Of a stretch of DNA of 52,235 nucleotides, positions 1-8,763 are shown piece after piece. A model generated the notes under the pieces. It was not told the origin of the DNA and ran no database searches. It was given only the letters and a program-made list of their open reading frames with translations. Each line of letters begins with the position of its first letter. Position 1 is the first letter of the stretch. The stretch lies in contig QZIZ01000174.1 in NCBI GenBank assembly GCA_003599195.1, positions 1 to 52,235 of the forward strand. Reading direction: 5' to 3'. This DNA comes from Deltaproteobacteria bacterium. Lineage in GTDB: Bacteria; Desulfobacterota; Desulfobaccia; Desulfobaccales; 0-14-0-80-60-11. The translations under genes and the position numbers were made by a program.

Positions 1-77
1 AATTTGTCCGCCATAAGGGTACCGAATCGTCTTCAAAGAGGACGACGTAGCTTAATGCAATGGTTTTTCAACAGCCT

Positions 78-108
78 GTTAGGGGCGGACCCAAGGTCCG
101 CCCCTAAC
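78..108. repeat. 14-bp perfect inverted repeat, dispersed palindrome family
   Basis: Two perfect 14-bp arms (78-91 and 95-108, core AGGGGCGGACC) surround the loop CAA. A near relative lies at 10271-10303, also with CAA at the end of its loop. No T-run follows, so a dispersed palindromic repeat fits better than an intrinsic terminator. The rest of 1-229 shows no gene. Confidence 0.75.
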
Positions 109-229
109 GAAAAAGCGTTTGCTGTGGAATCGGTATGAGAACAATTAGCTGCGTTTCCCTGCTCTTTGCGGAAGATTGAGCAAGGAAACAAAGAGGATAA
201 TTTTAAACTGGGGATAAAAAGGGCTGCTT

Positions 230-1531
230 TTACAACAGCCTGGCCCCCAATTCCGCCACGTCCGACCTCTCCCCTTTGACCAGGGTGATGTGGCCGGAAA
301 TATTTTCTTCTTTGATTCTTTCCACTAAATAGCTCAAACCGTTGGAGGAGGCGTCGAGATAGGGATGGTCGATTTGTTCCGGATCGCCGGTGAAGACGAT
401 CTTGCTGCCCTTGCCGACCCGGGTGAGGATGGTCTTGATCACGTGCGGTGTGAGATTCTGGCTTTCGTCGCAAATGATAAACTGCCGGGGGATGCTTCTG
501 CCCCGGATATAAGTCAAGGCCTCCAATTCGATCCTGCCGTTGCTCAGGAGATAATCGGTGCCGCCGTTATGGTGCAGGTGGTCATTGCACAGATACTCCA
601 GGTTGTCATAAATGGGCTGCATCCAGGGCCGGATTTTGTCTTCCTTGTCTCCGGGAAGATACCCCAGGTCGTTGCCCAAGGGCACAATCGGCCGGGTGAT
701 CAGCATGCGGTTGTATCTGCCGTTTTCCTCGTAAATCTTTTCCAACCCCGCGGCCAGCGCCAGGATGGTCTTCCCGGTCCCGGCCTTGCCCACCAGGGTC
801 ACGATCCTGAGGTTGTCGTCCAAAAGCAGGTCCAGGGCGAATTTCTGCTCCTTGTTCAAGGACTTGATGCCATAAACGGACTTGCCGTCATAAGAAAGCT
901 TATTCAGCCTCTTGCCGTAGTATCTGGCCAGAGCCGACAGCGACGGATTTTCCCGGACTTTCAGGATGCAGAACTGATGGGGCTGGAGATTATTTTGCGG
1001 AAAGTCGAGAAAACCGTCCCGATAAAACCGGTCTATTTCCTGGTCGGAAAAATATAGCTCGCAAACTCCCTTGTATAATTTAGCATAATCGACTTTATCA
1101 CTATAAAAATCTTCAGTGGTTATTCCTAAAACGTCGGCTTTTATTCTCAGATTCAGATCTTTAGTCACCAACACTACCGGATCGTTTTCATTATTAGTCA
1201 GAAAATACGCCAATTTCAGGATTCTATTATCGACGTTATTTAAATCGATGCCTTCGAAGAAATCGAAGGTCTTGTTGCCGTTCATCTCAATTCTGATGGA
1301 CCCGCCGCCGGGGAGCTCCACCCCTTCCGACAAGCGGCCCAGGAGCCTCAGATCATCCAGCTTTCTGGAGGCATCCCTGGCGTTCCGGCCCACGTCGTCT
1401 CCCCTTCTCTTGATGCGGTCCAATTCCTCAATGACCGAAAGCGGCAAAACAATGGCATTGTCTTCGAAGGAGAATAAAGATTCCGGATCGTGCAGGAGCA
1501 CATTGGTATCCAAAATATAGGTTTTTTTCAT
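230..1531 (-). CDS. PhoH-family ATPase with N-terminal PIN domain (YlaK/PhoH2 type)
   Basis: The protein has 433 aa and two domains. Residues 1-140 form a PIN-like nuclease domain: it starts KKTYILDTNVLLHDP, with Asp8 as a candidate metal ligand and further acidic residues near E36 and D120-D125. Residues 225-433 form a PhoH-type P-loop ATPase with Walker A GKAGTGKT (248-255) and a Walker B region ending CDESQN, followed by a TGDPEQID sensor motif. This PIN-PhoH arrangement is known from PhoH2 proteins, which couple RNA cleavage to ATP-driven unwinding and are cytoplasmic. The ATG at 1531 follows an AGGTGAG-like ribosome site. It is transcribed alone, away from the membrane-protein gene upstream. 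An 8-bp dyad about 90 bp upstream is a possible operator. The family call is firm; the substrate is unknown. Confidence 0.93.
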   Translation of the reverse strand: MKKTYILDTNVLLHDPESLFSFEDNAIVLPLSVIEELDRIKRRGDDVGRNARDASRKLDDLRLLGRLSEGVELPGGGSIRIEMNGNKTFDFFEGIDLNNVDNRILKLAYFLTNNENDPVVLVTKDLNLRIKADVLGITTEDFYSDKVDYAKLYKGVCELYFSDQEIDRFYRDGFLDFPQNNLQPHQFCILKVRENPSLSALARYYGKRLNKLSYDGKSVYGIKSLNKEQKFALDLLLDDNLRIVTLVGKAGTGKTILALAAGLEKIYEENGRYNRMLITRPIVPLGNDLGYLPGDKEDKIRPWMQPIYDNLEYLCNDHLHHNGGTDYLLSNGRIELEALTYIRGRSIPRQFIICDESQNLTPHVIKTILTRVGKGSKIVFTGDPEQIDHPYLDASSNGLSYLVERIKEENISGHITLVKGERSDVAELGARLL

Positions 1532-1622
1532 CTCTCACCTTTCGTTTTTGGGTCAACCGTGGTTACAACTTAAATAACTCCTTATTTTAACATGATAATA
1601 GAAGGCTATTGCCCTTTTGACA

Positions 1623-1640
1623 TTGTCTAAACTTAGACAA
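1623..1640. promoter_or_regulatory. Candidate operator dyad upstream of the phoH-type gene
   Basis: TTGTCTAA and TTAGACAA form a perfect 8-bp dyad around AC. It lies 92 bp upstream of the phoH start in an otherwise empty, AT-rich gap (1532-1765). The size and symmetry suit a dimeric repressor; no regulator family is recognised. Confidence 0.35.
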
Positions 1641-1765
1641 CATTCTGCCATATGCCGGATACTTTGGGAAGGTTTTTTCCAAAACCGCCGAGGCCCCAAG
1701 ATGCCGATAAACCAGGGTCTTGATAAAAATAACAAATTTCTAACAAATATTTTAAGGGGGAAGAA

Positions 1766-3277
1766 TTAATCGCCTGGGGTTTCCGGCACTTCGACGAAAC
1801 GCGGCGGGTTGGGGAGGTATTGGATGGCCAGGGTCCGGGGCTGCGCCAACATTTCCTTCACTTCGGCGGGAGTGGCCGGTTTCCCCAGGGGGACCGGATT
1901 ATCCCTGCTGGGGGCGGAGAGGCGCACCAGGGAAACATCGAGTTTTTCCGCGGCGTAAAGCAGCCGCAAGTGGGAGGGAAGGGCGTTGCGGTAGAGCAAC
2001 GCATAATATTTTCGGATTCTCCTCTGACCCTGCCGGCTGTAAATATAATCCGGGAAGTCTATCAGCAGCAAACGGGTATCCGGAGTCAGAACCGGCGCCC
2101 TTTCTTTAATAAACCTGATGCCGGCGTCATAAATGCGGCTGGCCTCCTGGTAGGAGTCCAGGGAATATCGGAACCCCCTGAGGTCCATGGCCAGATACCC
2201 CGACAATATCAGGCCCACCAAAACATAAGCCATCCGTGGGTTCCGGGCTTTGCGGCTGAAGCTTTCCCATAGTTCCACCAACACCAGGGCGGCAAAGACC
2301 CCGGGAAGATAAAAATACCGGGGCTGGACATTGGCCGCCAGGGTGTGGGGCAGGGAAGCCGCCCACCAGGCCAGGATCAGGATGGATAAGCGCCGGCGTT
2401 CCGCAGCGGGGCTGATAATCAGCGCCCACAGCAGCAAGGCCAGGAGAACCAGCAGCAGGGCGTAATATACCGGCACATATGGAATCCCCCCCAAAAATGG
2501 CGAGATATGATCATCCACCCCGTGAAAGAAGGTATTGACCAGGGTGGCCATGAAAGTCTTAAATTTTTCATAGGGAGGCATATCGATCACATAGGACCTG
2601 ATTCCCAAACCGGCGCGCAGCAGCAGGGTGCTCCCCATGACGCCAAAGGCGGCAAAGTGGAGTCTCCAGCCGGAAAAGATCCGGCTCTTCCAGGTGGAGG
2701 CGTCCGGGACGCCCCACCAGCGGTCCAACAGATAGCCCAACAGAGGCAGGATTACCCCTTTGGATTCCATCAAGGGGGCAAAAAGCGCCAGCCCCAGATA
2801 GGCCCATTTCCAGATCCCGGACCCGGTCAGGCGAAAACGGGCCAGGCAGAGCAAGCCCATGAGGACGGAAGTGGTCATCATCACCGTGGGGAAGACCGCG
2901 TACCAAAAAATGGCCTCCGCGGCCACGGAGTTAAACAGGGCCAACAGCCCGGCCGCCCAGGCCTGCCAGGGTTTCAGGCCCAGAGTTTCCGCCAGGGCCT
3001 TGGTCAACGCGGCGTTGACGACGACCCAGAACAGATGAAAGACATGATAAGGCAGGGGATTTAAATGGAACAACCGGAACAGGGTATAATTGACGGCAAA
3101 CGCCGGCCCCAGGAATTGATAGGAACCCTCTTCGTAAGAGAGCCAAGGCCTTAGGCTCAGGTCGATGGCATAGACGTCATCGCACAGGAAACCCACGCTT
3201 AGGTCGCGGTGGAATACCAGCGCCGCCAAAATCAAATAGACGCCTAACGGCAGCAGAGTCTTACAAAATTTCGGCAT
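1766..3277 (-). CDS. Polytopic membrane protein, GT-C glycosyltransferase-like
   Basis: The protein has 503 aa, with about 10-12 hydrophobic segments through residue 380 and a soluble C-terminal region of about 110 aa. An acidic pair (CDDVY) sits in the first extracytoplasmic loop after TM1. That position matches the catalytic Asp of GT-C fold, lipid-sugar-dependent glycosyltransferases (PMT/ArnT type), and the overall layout agrees. The start at 3277 (MPKFCKTLLP) precedes TM1 directly, but its ribosome site is weak. No glycan or lipid-carrier genes are adjacent, so the substrate cannot be inferred. The membrane location is clear; the enzymatic role is an inference. Confidence 0.6.
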   Translation of the reverse strand: MPKFCKTLLPLGVYLILAALVFHRDLSVGFLCDDVYAIDLSLRPWLSYEEGSYQFLGPAFAVNYTLFRLFHLNPLPYHVFHLFWVVVNAALTKALAETLGLKPWQAWAAGLLALFNSVAAEAIFWYAVFPTVMMTTSVLMGLLCLARFRLTGSGIWKWAYLGLALFAPLMESKGVILPLLGYLLDRWWGVPDASTWKSRIFSGWRLHFAAFGVMGSTLLLRAGLGIRSYVIDMPPYEKFKTFMATLVNTFFHGVDDHISPFLGGIPYVPVYYALLLVLLALLLWALIISPAAERRRLSILILAWWAASLPHTLAANVQPRYFYLPGVFAALVLVELWESFSRKARNPRMAYVLVGLILSGYLAMDLRGFRYSLDSYQEASRIYDAGIRFIKERAPVLTPDTRLLLIDFPDYIYSRQGQRRIRKYYALLYRNALPSHLRLLYAAEKLDVSLVRLSAPSRDNPVPLGKPATPAEVKEMLAQPRTLAIQYLPNPPRFVEVPETPGD

Positions 3278-3339
3278 ACAAGCGGGGCAGGCTCGAAGTT
3301 TTCAGATATAACGGGGGCAGGGGGATTTTATAACCGCCT

Positions 3340-3380
3340 AAAATCCCCCTAAATCCCCCCTTTAAAAAGGGGGACTTAAA
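3340..3380. repeat. Dispersed ATCCCCC/AGGGGGA repeat, forward copy
   Basis: The element is two C-runs (AATCCCCCT and AATCCCCCC) followed by TTTAAAAAGGGGGACTT, so it can fold on itself. Two further copies in opposite orientations lie at 35400-35490. It sits between the membrane-protein gene and tolC with no associated gene. Confidence 0.7.
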
Positions 3381-3449
3381 AGCCATACTTCCAACTACTT
3401 GATGGTGGATAACCTCTCTGAGGCCTCGGATCGGTTTTGAAACAAGCAC

Positions 3450-3484
3450 ATGACCGCCCCCGGCTTTCAGCCGGGGGCGGCCAT
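3450..3484. repeat. GC-rich hairpin, 16-bp stem
   Basis: Near-perfect 16-bp arms (3450-3465 and 3469-3484, core CCGCCCCCGGCT) with loop TTC and one mismatch. It lies downstream of tolC on the minus strand and could end or stabilise that transcript, but neither side has the T-run of an intrinsic terminator. Confidence 0.55.
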
Positions 3485-3588
3485 GATTGTCAACCAAGAG
3501 AGGACATTCGGCATCGCCTCTTTATACCAAGTTCGGTCGCAACTGCAACGAACCAAATTGCTAACTTGCTGATAATCAAAAATCTTTT

Positions 3589-3614
3589 AACCGAAAACTG
3601 AAAACCGAAAACGG
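3589..3614. repeat. Period-7 tandem array beside the tolC stop
   Basis: Units AACCGAA, AACTGAA, AACCGAA, AACGG. The array ends 2 bp from the tolC stop codon (3617-3619). It belongs to the degenerate heptad family found throughout this window. Confidence 0.75.
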
Positions 3615-3616
3615 TA

Positions 3617-5026
3617 TTATTTCGCCTTGGCCGGCGCCGCCGCGGGGGCCGCGGCAGCCAGGGTGCGCCGGTAGGCGCCGGTGGACTTATCCAACTGGGC
3701 CACCCCCAGATTATACTGGTAGAGGGCCAGCAGGTAGTCGCCCCGGAAGGTCCCGTACCGCTCAAAGGCTTGAAAGATGTCCTCCATCTTCCCCAGGCCC
3801 ATGTCGAAGTTGCTGAAGGAAGTGATGAGCCAGCGCCGGGCGTTGACATAGGACTTTTCCAGACCCACCGAGGCCTTATAATTCTCCTGGACTTTCCCAT
3901 AGGCCTGGGCTACTTCCACGGGGATGCCCATCAGCGCGAATCTCTCGTTCTCCTGGAGCTGCTCCAATTCCGCCTGGGCCTGCTTGATCTTGGCCTTGGT
4001 GATGCCGAAATCGAAGTGCCACTTCACCCCCACCACCGGGAAGGCGTAGATGGTATTAAAATAGTCGTAGATATAAGGATCCCGGGCCGGTTGGCGTCCC
4101 GGCGCGCCGGCCAGGGCCGAGGTGACCGCGGCGAAAAAGGAGGGATACTGGTCGGCCCGGGCCGCGTCCACCAGCAGTTGCCGGGCCACCAGGCCTTCTT
4201 TCAACTGGGTGAATTCGGGCCGCAGTTCCAGGGCCGTGCGCACGTGCTGGTCCAGGGTGCCGGGGGCCGCCGCGGGGTTGGGCAGCTCCGGGGGCACCTT
4301 GAAATCCTGCCCCGGGCCGTAGCCGATCATGGCTTTCAGGGCTTCGTAGGCCACCTTGGCGCCTTCCTCGGCCTGGGCCGCGAATTTTTCCACGCCGCCT
4401 TCATACATAGCCAGGCGATATTTATCGGTCTCCTTGACGTTGGGAGAATTAATGGCCAAGAGGCGGGTGATGCGCTCCCGGGTGTCGCTCAGGTAGGTGC
4501 GGGCTTCCCGCACCGCATCCTTGCCCTGCTCCGCCAGCACCAGGCCGTAATAGGCTTCTGATACCCGGGCGATGACTTCTCCCCGCTTGGATTCCTCCCC
4601 CAGTTCTTTGATCTTGATGTTCCTGGCCGCGGCCCGTTCCCGGTAAGCGATCTTGCCGAAGGTGTAAAGGGGTTGAAAAACAGTGGCGTCCAGGTGTCCG
4701 AAGACATTGATCCCGCTGATTCGGTTGTTATTGGGCTGGTAAATGATATTTTGCCCCGAGACAAAGGGCCGCTTGGCATTCGGAACCAAGCCGCCGACCG
4801 CCTCGACATTCAATTGCGGATAATAATAACCCTTGACCTCCGCCTGCTGTTCCTGGGCGAACCTGGTCTCCGCCTTGCTGGCCTTGACCTCCGGGCTGAA
4901 TTCCAGCGCTTTGGAGATCAAATCTTTCAGGGTGAGCGTCGGGGCTTCCTTGGCCGCGGCCCCCAAAGGCGTCAGCAAGATGGCCAGAGCCAGAAACAAG
5001 GCTCCCAAATGTATCCGGTACAGCAT
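3617..5026 (-). CDS. TolC-family outer-membrane efflux protein
   Basis: The protein has 469 aa with an N-terminal signal peptide (hydrophobic stretch 8-24, then AAAKEAP). Two repeats follow, each rich in long amphipathic helices, with the family's sequence after the signal (TLTLKDLISKALEFSPEVKA). TolC-type proteins trimerise into an outer-membrane beta-barrel plus periplasmic alpha-tunnel and serve efflux pumps or type I secretion. The C-terminus is Ala/Pro/Lys-rich (PAAAPAKAK). The ATG at 5026 has a strong AAGGAGGGGG ribosome site. It is transcribed away from the Gld-like ABC exporter operon that starts at 5578; a functional link is possible but not shown. Confidence 0.9.
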   Translation of the reverse strand: MLYRIHLGALFLALAILLTPLGAAAKEAPTLTLKDLISKALEFSPEVKASKAETRFAQEQQAEVKGYYYPQLNVEAVGGLVPNAKRPFVSGQNIIYQPNNNRISGINVFGHLDATVFQPLYTFGKIAYRERAAARNIKIKELGEESKRGEVIARVSEAYYGLVLAEQGKDAVREARTYLSDTRERITRLLAINSPNVKETDKYRLAMYEGGVEKFAAQAEEGAKVAYEALKAMIGYGPGQDFKVPPELPNPAAAPGTLDQHVRTALELRPEFTQLKEGLVARQLLVDAARADQYPSFFAAVTSALAGAPGRQPARDPYIYDYFNTIYAFPVVGVKWHFDFGITKAKIKQAQAELEQLQENERFALMGIPVEVAQAYGKVQENYKASVGLEKSYVNARRWLITSFSNFDMGLGKMEDIFQAFERYGTFRGDYLLALYQYNLGVAQLDKSTGAYRRTLAAAAPAAAPAKAK

Positions 5027-5327
5027 ATCCCCCTCCTTGTGCCGACAAAATCATCAGTCTCTGAGACTTTCAGGCAGGTTGGCGAGTGCCGCCAATATTT
5101 CCCCCGATTTTATGAGAATCTATTTTAGCAAGCAGCTAGGGGAAGTCCATTGTTTTTTGTAAGTACCGGCAAATGAGGTTTTTGCGGACCAAGGGATGAT
5201 CCATTGCCGGAGTTTTGCACCTTGGATAACGTGTTTAAAATGTAAGATAAGATGATTTTTCAAAGATTCAATCCTTGATGAAGGTTCTGAGATGATAGGC
5301 GGTGTCCTTTTTTCAGATGATTTTGAA

Positions 5328-5397
5328 GATGCCGCAGGCGACCGAAGAATCTCAAAGACGAGAGTCTTCGCTCCGCTCCGCTCAGAATGACAAAAAA
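5328..5397. repeat. Widespread intergenic repeat ending CTCAGAATGACA
   Basis: This contains the phrases ACCGAAGAATCTC and CGCTCCGCTCAGAATGACA, recognisable from a dispersed repeat common in many bacterial genomes. Translated on the minus strand it gives the familiar spurious peptide CHSERSGAK. The flanking tolC/ABC gap (5027-5577) otherwise holds only a heptad array at 5469-5503; no gene is visible. Confidence 0.7.
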
Positions 5398-5468
5398 TAA
5401 CAAAGACGCTGATGTATTTATCCAACAAATTCCCAACAATGTTTAAGTGAACCGTATCGCACCTAACC

Positions 5469-5503
5469 CTGAATCTCTGGCCTCTGTCCCCTGGCCCCTA
5501 AAA
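5469..5503. repeat. Short period-7 array
   Basis: Units read CTGAATC, TCTGGCC, TCTGTCC, CCTGGCC, CCTAAAA. It is degenerate but keeps a CTG in most units, as in the other heptad arrays here. Confidence 0.6.
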
Positions 5504-5577
5504 TTTGTCTCTTGCCAGAAAGAGAAGAGTGGTTAAAATTAAAGTTTGATGTTTTTTGATTAACGCCATGCAGGCAG

Positions 5578-6555
5578 ATGGGATCGAACATGGACATGAT
5601 GATTGAAGTCCAGGACTTGACCAAATATTACGGCCGCACCCTGGCCATCAGCCGCCTGAACTTCGAGGTGGCCGCCGGCGAGATCGTCGGCTTTCTGGGG
5701 CCCAACGGCGCGGGCAAAACCACCACTTTAAAAATCCTCTCCGGGTTTTTGTCCCCCTCTTCCGGGATCGCGCGCATCAATGGCAAGGATTGTGTCACTC
5801 AATCCCTGGAGGTGCGGCATTCCCTGGGGTATCTGCCGGAGACGGTGCCGTTGTACACCGATCTGACGGTAAACCAGTTCTTGCGTTTCGCGGCCCAGTC
5901 CAAAGGGGTGGAGGCCAAGGCGGAAAACGGGGAGTTGAGCCGGGTCAGGGCCGCCTGCGGTCTGGAGCAGGTGCAGAACACCCTGATCGCCGCCCTCTCC
6001 AAAGGTTTCCGCCAGCGGGTGGGGTTGGCCCAGGCGCTCTTGAACAACCCCCCGGTGCTCATTCTGGATGAGCCCACCATCGGCCTGGACCCGTCCCAGA
6101 TCGTGGAAATCCGGCAATTGATCAAGGAGCTGGCCGGCGCGCACACAGTCATCCTGAGCAGCCATATCCTCCCGGAAGTGAGCCAGTTGTGCCAGCGGGT
6201 GATCATCATCAACAAAGGCCAGATCGTGGCCGGAGACACGCCGGAGAATCTCTCCCGGCAGTTGGGCCACGGCTCCCGGGTCCGCCTGGCGGTCCGGGGG
6301 CCGGAGGGCGAGGTGGCCGCGGCCTTGCAGGCAATCCCCCAGGTCCAGGAAGTGGCCGGCCAGGGAGATGGCAAATTCCTGGTGTCGGCCGCCAATGACC
6401 AGGACGCCCGCCCCCAACTGGCGCGGCTGGTGGTGGAACGGGGCTGGGACCTCCTGGAGCTTAAGGCCCAGGAATTCACTCTGGAAGAAGTCTTCCTCAA
6501 TCTGGTGACCGAAGAAGAATCCACCCCCGAGGAAGCGGCGGAAGAAGAATCATGA
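5578..6555 (+). CDS. ABC exporter ATP-binding protein (GldA-like)
   Basis: This 325-aa ABC ATPase has Walker A GPNGAGKT (41-48), a signature-type LSKGFRQRVGLAQAL and Walker B LILDEPTIGLD. After residue 225 it has the extra C-terminal domain typical of the CcmA/GldA/DrrA exporter class. It should power the membrane proteins encoded directly downstream. The next gene overlaps it by 4 bp (ATGA). Three in-frame ATGs lie at the 5' end (5578, 5590, 5596 region) with no convincing ribosome site, so the true start may be a few codons later. The acidic C-terminus (EESTPEEAAEEES) is unremarkable for the class. Confidence 0.92.
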   Translation: MGSNMDMMIEVQDLTKYYGRTLAISRLNFEVAAGEIVGFLGPNGAGKTTTLKILSGFLSPSSGIARINGKDCVTQSLEVRHSLGYLPETVPLYTDLTVNQFLRFAAQSKGVEAKAENGELSRVRAACGLEQVQNTLIAALSKGFRQRVGLAQALLNNPPVLILDEPTIGLDPSQIVEIRQLIKELAGAHTVILSSHILPEVSQLCQRVIIINKGQIVAGDTPENLSRQLGHGSRVRLAVRGPEGEVAAALQAIPQVQEVAGQGDGKFLVSAANDQDARPQLARLVVERGWDLLELKAQEFTLEEVFLNLVTEEESTPEEAAEEES

Positions 6556-7331
6556 AAAACACGGGCAGTTTCACCGCGGTGCTCCGGAAGGAGTTGGTGG
6601 TCTATTTCACCACTCCCATTTTTTATATCACCGGGTTTTTCTTCCTGGTGCTGGGCGGGTATTTCTTTTACAGCAATACCCTGTACTACAGCCTGGTCAG
6701 TTTTCAGGCGGCCCAAAATATCCAGATGGCCCAATACCTGAATCCCCTACAGATGGTCTTTCGGCCCTTGTTCGCCACCCTCGGGGTGGTGCTGCTCCTG
6801 CTGGTGCCCCTGCTGACCATGCGGCTGCTGGCGGAGGAGAAAAAGAGCGGCACCGCGGAGCTGCTCTTTACCTACCCCCTCACCGACTGGTCCATCATCC
6901 TGGGGAAATTTCTGGCCGCGCTGTTGGTTTACGCCATCTTTATGGCCTTTACTCTGGCCTACCCTCTGGCGTTCACCATCCTGGCCCGCCTGGATTGGGC
7001 TTCGCTCGCCTCCTGTTACCTGGGCCTGATGCTCCTGGGGGGGGCCTGCCTCTCCCTGGGCCTGTTCGCGTCCAGCCTCACGGAAAATCAGATCATTGCC
7101 GCGGTGACCGCGTTTGCCTTGCTGCTGCTGTTCTGGATCATCGGCTGGCAGCAGGAGATCGGAGCCGCGGGTTGGGGGAGTGTTTTTGCCGCCCTTTCCA
7201 TGATGGACCACTATGACCCCTTCATCCGCGGGGTGATCGACACCCGGGACCTGGTATATTACTTCAGTTTTATCTACTTTTTCCTGTTTTTGACCAAAAT
7301 GCAGTTGGAATCTCGACGTTGGAGAGCATAA
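6552..7331 (+). CDS. ABC-2 type exporter permease (GldF-like)
   Basis: This 259-aa protein has six hydrophobic segments and the arrangement of GldF-type ABC-2 permeases: an N-terminal amphipathic KELVVYFTTP region, then TM1 and a short loop with the family phrase RLLAEEKKSGTAELLFTYP. It forms the inner-membrane channel with the preceding ATPase, whose stop it overlaps (ATGA). The downstream GldG-like gene begins 1 bp after its stop. The transported substrate is unknown. In Bacteroidetes the homologous set is linked to gliding; elsewhere it is a generic exporter. Confidence 0.9.
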   Translation: MKNTGSFTAVLRKELVVYFTTPIFYITGFFFLVLGGYFFYSNTLYYSLVSFQAAQNIQMAQYLNPLQMVFRPLFATLGVVLLLLVPLLTMRLLAEEKKSGTAELLFTYPLTDWSIILGKFLAALLVYAIFMAFTLAYPLAFTILARLDWASLASCYLGLMLLGGACLSLGLFASSLTENQIIAAVTAFALLLLFWIIGWQQEIGAAGWGSVFAALSMMDHYDPFIRGVIDTRDLVYYFSFIYFFLFLTKMQLESRRWRA

Positions 7332-7332
7332 C

Positions 7333-8763
7333 GTGAGTTGGCGGGATTTTCTTCAAAAACGCGCCCTGGTTTACGGCGGCGGCTCGGCCCTGGCCGTGGC
7401 CCTGGTAATCGGCATCCTGGTGGTGGCGGGCCTGTTGTCTTACCGGTTCAATTATCGCTGGGACATCACCAAGGACAAAAGCCAGTCCCTCACCGCGGTG
7501 AGCCGGGCCCTGCTCCCCGAAGTGAAAGGCCCCCTGGCCATCACCGCTTTTTTCCCTGAGGGGCAGACCGAGCGCCAGCGGGCCAAAGAAGTTCTTCAGA
7601 TGTACCATTACGCCAACCCGGAGATCAGCTTTAAGATAGCTGACCCGGAGCGGGAACCCCTGAAGGCCAGGGAGGCGGGGTATCGCTACCCCGGCAACGC
7701 CCTGCTGGAGTACCAGGGGCGGCGGCAGATGGCGGACAAGACGGACGAGGAGCCGCTGACCAACGCCATCCGCAGGCTGCTGAAGCCGGAGGTGAAAAAG
7801 ATCTATTTCCTCACCGGCCACGGGGAACGGAACCCCCAGGACAAGGAGCGGAACGGGTTCGGCAACGCGGGCAAGGCCCTGGAGAATGAAGGCTTTAAGG
7901 TGGAGAGCCTCAATCTCCTGAGTGTGGCCGAAGTGCCTAAAGACGCGGCCGCAGTGGTGCTGGCGGGGCCTAACAAGTCCTTGTTCCCCAATGAAATCGC
8001 GGCCCTGAAGGGCTACCTGGACCGGGGCGGGCGCATCCTGCTGCTGTTGGCGCCCTTCCAGGACGCGGGCCTGAAGGACTTTCTCACCGGCTACGGAGTG
8101 GAGCTGGATGACGGCATGGTCCTGGATATGAACCAGATCACCCAGGCCATCGGCGCCAGCGCCATCATGCCGCTGGCCATGCAGTACGGCCCCCATCGCA
8201 TTACCCGGGATTTCGCCAACGTGGTCACCATCTATCCCCTGGCCCGGCCTTTGATGCTGAAACAGGGAACCAAAGACGTGACCTTGCTCCCCCTGGTCAC
8301 CAGCACCAACACCAGTTGGGAGAAGATGGGCCAGGAGTGGATGAAGCAAGGCAAGGGGGATTTCGATCCCAAGAAGGACAAGAAAGGCCCCTTTACCCTG
8401 GCGGCCCTGGCGGAACCGAAGCTTAAGCCCCAGAAAGAAGAAAAGGCGAAAGCCCCGGAAAAAGAGGCTAAGAAAGATGACGCAGAGAAAAAGGCTTTCC
8501 TGGTGGTCTTCGGAGACGTGGATTTTGCCGCCAATGCTTATTTCAACCTCTCGGGCAACGGCGACCTCTTCCTGAACACCATGAACTTCCTGGCCGCCGA
8601 GGAAAAGCAGATCGTGGTCCGCCGGGAGGAAAGCAAGCCTCAACCCCTCACCCTGGCGGGCTGGCAGGCCTGGTTCCTGTTTTTGACCTGCGTGGCGGGA
8701 CTGCCCTTAATCGTCTTGGTGGCCGGAGTGCGGGCCTATCTCCGGCGCCGGGGGAAGCGGTGA
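7333..8763 (+). CDS. GldG-like ABC-associated protein
   Basis: The protein has 476 aa, with one TM near the N-terminus (residues 13-35) and one near the C-terminus (residues 445-468). Between them is a large extracytoplasmic domain of the GldG/IFT52-like type, recognisable by RWDITKDKSQSLTAVSRALL and by TGHGERNP. A Lys/Glu-rich linker lies at about residues 355-385. GldG proteins accompany GldA/GldF and are thought to act as auxiliary subunits. The GTG start lies 1 bp after the permease stop; the 3' end overlaps the start of the DUF4340 gene. Family recognised; molecular role not established. Confidence 0.85.
   Translation: MSWRDFLQKRALVYGGGSALAVALVIGILVVAGLLSYRFNYRWDITKDKSQSLTAVSRALLPEVKGPLAITAFFPEGQTERQRAKEVLQMYHYANPEISFKIADPEREPLKAREAGYRYPGNALLEYQGRRQMADKTDEEPLTNAIRRLLKPEVKKIYFLTGHGERNPQDKERNGFGNAGKALENEGFKVESLNLLSVAEVPKDAAAVVLAGPNKSLFPNEIAALKGYLDRGGRILLLLAPFQDAGLKDFLTGYGVELDDGMVLDMNQITQAIGASAIMPLAMQYGPHRITRDFANVVTIYPLARPLMLKQGTKDVTLLPLVTSTNTSWEKMGQEWMKQGKGDFDPKKDKKGPFTLAALAEPKLKPQKEEKAKAPEKEAKKDDAEKKAFLVVFGDVDFAANAYFNLSGNGDLFLNTMNFLAAEEKQIVVRREESKPQPLTLAGWQAWFLFLTCVAGLPLIVLVAGVRAYLRRRGKR

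Noticed and set aside
365-1057. 230-codon open frame on the plus strand opposite the PhoH-type gene
   Set aside because: No recognisable protein features; it mirrors the codon structure of the firmly identified gene on the other strand.
1553-1735. 60-codon frame between phoH and the membrane-protein gene
   Set aside because: No ribosome site, no family resemblance, and it overlaps the candidate operator region.
3450-3484. Intrinsic terminator for tolC
   Set aside because: The stem is strong but neither side has a T-run; listed only as a hairpin.
5120-5428. 102-codon frame on the minus strand
   Set aside because: It is the translation of a dispersed repeat (peptide CHSERSGAKTLVFEILR), a familiar false protein.
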